Source: SZUA-117 sp964630795 (GTDB lineage Bacteria > Pseudomonadota > Gammaproteobacteria > Steroidobacterales > Woeseiaceae). From it: a DNA stretch of 6,283 bases. The stretch spans positions 1 through 6,283 of the forward strand of contig CAZVWF010000114.1 of the NCBI GenBank assembly GCA_964630795.1, given 5' to 3'. The translations under genes and the position numbers were made by a program. The notes under the pieces were generated by a model that did not search any database, was not told where the DNA came from, and was given only the letters and a program-made list of their open reading frames with translations. Shown here piece by piece: positions 5,428-6,283 of the stretch. The stretch's first letter is position 1, and every line of letters starts with the position of its first letter.

Positions 5428-6283
5428 TGACAGCCGCGGAACCAAATTTCCCGGATATTCTGCAACACTTCGAATTGACCGGACATTTCGATGGCGCGGA
5501 GCCTCACGGCAGCGGGCACATCAATGAAACCTGGCTCGTGCGGATCAATCACTTCGACGCGCGCAAGCGATACATCCTGCAACGCATTAACGGTTCGGTA
5601 TTTGCAGCGCCGTTAACCGTAATGGCCAACGTCGACCAGGTAACCCGTCATATTCGAACGCTGCCGCAGGGAGAATTCGACGAACAGCTAAAGGATCAGC
5701 CCGCTTTCGTACCAATTCCCACGAGGGACGGGACGCCCTGCTGGCAGGACAATGATGGTGAGACATGGCGCTTGTGGCCCTTTATCTATGGCGCCAGCAC
5801 CGTGAATAATCCCGGGTCCGCCCGGCAGGCACACCATGCGGCGCGTGCCTTCGGTCGATTCCAGACACTGTTGCAGGACCTGCCCGGCCCGCCGCTCGAA
5901 GAAACGATTCCAGGGTTCCACGACGCCGTCGGCCGCTACGCGCAATTTCGATCAGCGCTGGAAAGCGATTCGCACGAACGCGCGGTTCACTGTCAGCCGG
6001 AAATTGAGGCCGCACTGAGACATGAGCCATTCATGCAGTCATTTTGCAGCCTGATTGACGACGGCACGCTGCCGCAACGCATCGCGCACAACGACGCCAA
6101 GATCAACAACGTCCTGCTCAGTGACAAAACGGGTGAGGCCGTGTGTGTCATCGATCTCGATACCGTGATGCCCGGACTCGCCCTTTTTGATTTCGGCGAC
6201 ATGGTGAGAACCATGACGACTTCCGCAGCCGAAGATCAGGGTGACAGCCAGGACATCACGATGCGCATGGACTATTACGAGGC
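5427..6283 (+). CDS. N-acetylhexosamine 1-kinase-like sugar kinase (aminoglycoside phosphotransferase fold), 3' end missing
   Basis: The frame starts at the ATG overlapping the GH109 stop (TGATG) and stays open to the window edge: 285 residues are visible of a family length near 360. The glycine-containing GSGHINETW loop (28-36) is followed by YILQRIN (49-55), the first strands of the kinase N-lobe. The catalytic loop is HNDAKINN (221-228) with Asp223 as base and Asn228 for Mg2+. CVIDLDTVMPG (240-250) holds the second metal ligand, Asp243, and FDFGDMVR (254-261) follows. The HND.KINN, VIDLDTVMPG and DFGD series is characteristic of NahK from Bifidobacterium, which phosphorylates GlcNAc and GalNAc at C1. 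Such proteins have been labelled 'mucin desulfatase' in older annotation. There is no signal peptide, so it is cytoplasmic. It lacks its own well-placed ribosome binding site (GAGA at 5410-5413 is 13 bases away), suggesting translational coupling to GH109. Sugar specificity is inferred from family and context. Confidence 0.88.
   Translation, partial: MTAAEPNFPDILQHFELTGHFDGAEPHGSGHINETWLVRINHFDARKRYILQRINGSVFAAPLTVMANVDQVTRHIRTLPQGEFDEQLKDQPAFVPIPTRDGTPCWQDNDGETWRLWPFIYGASTVNNPGSARQAHHAARAFGRFQTLLQDLPGPPLEETIPGFHDAVGRYAQFRSALESDSHERAVHCQPEIEAALRHEPFMQSFCSLIDDGTLPQRIAHNDAKINNVLLSDKTGEAVCVIDLDTVMPGLALFDFGDMVRTMTTSAAEDQGDSQDITMRMDYYE

Overview
The window looks like chromosomal DNA of a Gram-negative bacterium, most likely a free-living gammaproteobacterium. 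The reasons are GC-rich codon use, tightly packed genes, one Tat and one Sec-type export signal, and protein families typical of proteobacterial carbohydrate and osmolyte metabolism. This is judged by eye; no taxonomic search was possible. No RNA genes, insertion sequences, CRISPR arrays or long repeats were seen.

Layout from left to right: (1) the 3' part of a betaine-aldehyde-dehydrogenase-like gene on the plus strand. (2) A convergent minus-strand pair: a HAD-superfamily phosphatase whose stop overlaps the dehydrogenase stop by 7 bases and, 24 bases upstream of it, a large sugar phosphate isomerase/epimerase-like TIM-barrel protein. (3) A divergent control region of about 150 bases. (4) A plus-strand cluster of three genes: an exported alkaline-phosphatase-superfamily hydrolase (phosphodiesterase/pyrophosphatase type), a Tat-exported Gfo/Idh/MocA-fold protein with the hallmarks of glycoside hydrolase family 109 (NAD-dependent alpha-N-acetylgalactosaminidase), and a sugar kinase of the aminoglycoside-phosphotransferase fold resembling N-acetylhexosamine 1-kinase. 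The kinase starts on the stop codon of the GH109 gene and runs off the right edge of the window.

The plus-strand cluster reads as a small amino-sugar salvage operon. GH109 would release N-acetylgalactosamine outside the cytoplasm. The sugar would enter by a transporter not seen here, and the kinase would make the 1-phosphate, which can feed UDP-sugar synthesis. This differs from the usual proteobacterial Aga route, which starts with the 6-phosphate. The exported phosphatase-superfamily enzyme may trim charged groups from the same glycan. The divergent isomerase and HAD phosphatase would suit downstream sugar or sugar-phosphate handling, but their substrates cannot be read from sequence. The dehydrogenase is probably an unrelated neighbour.
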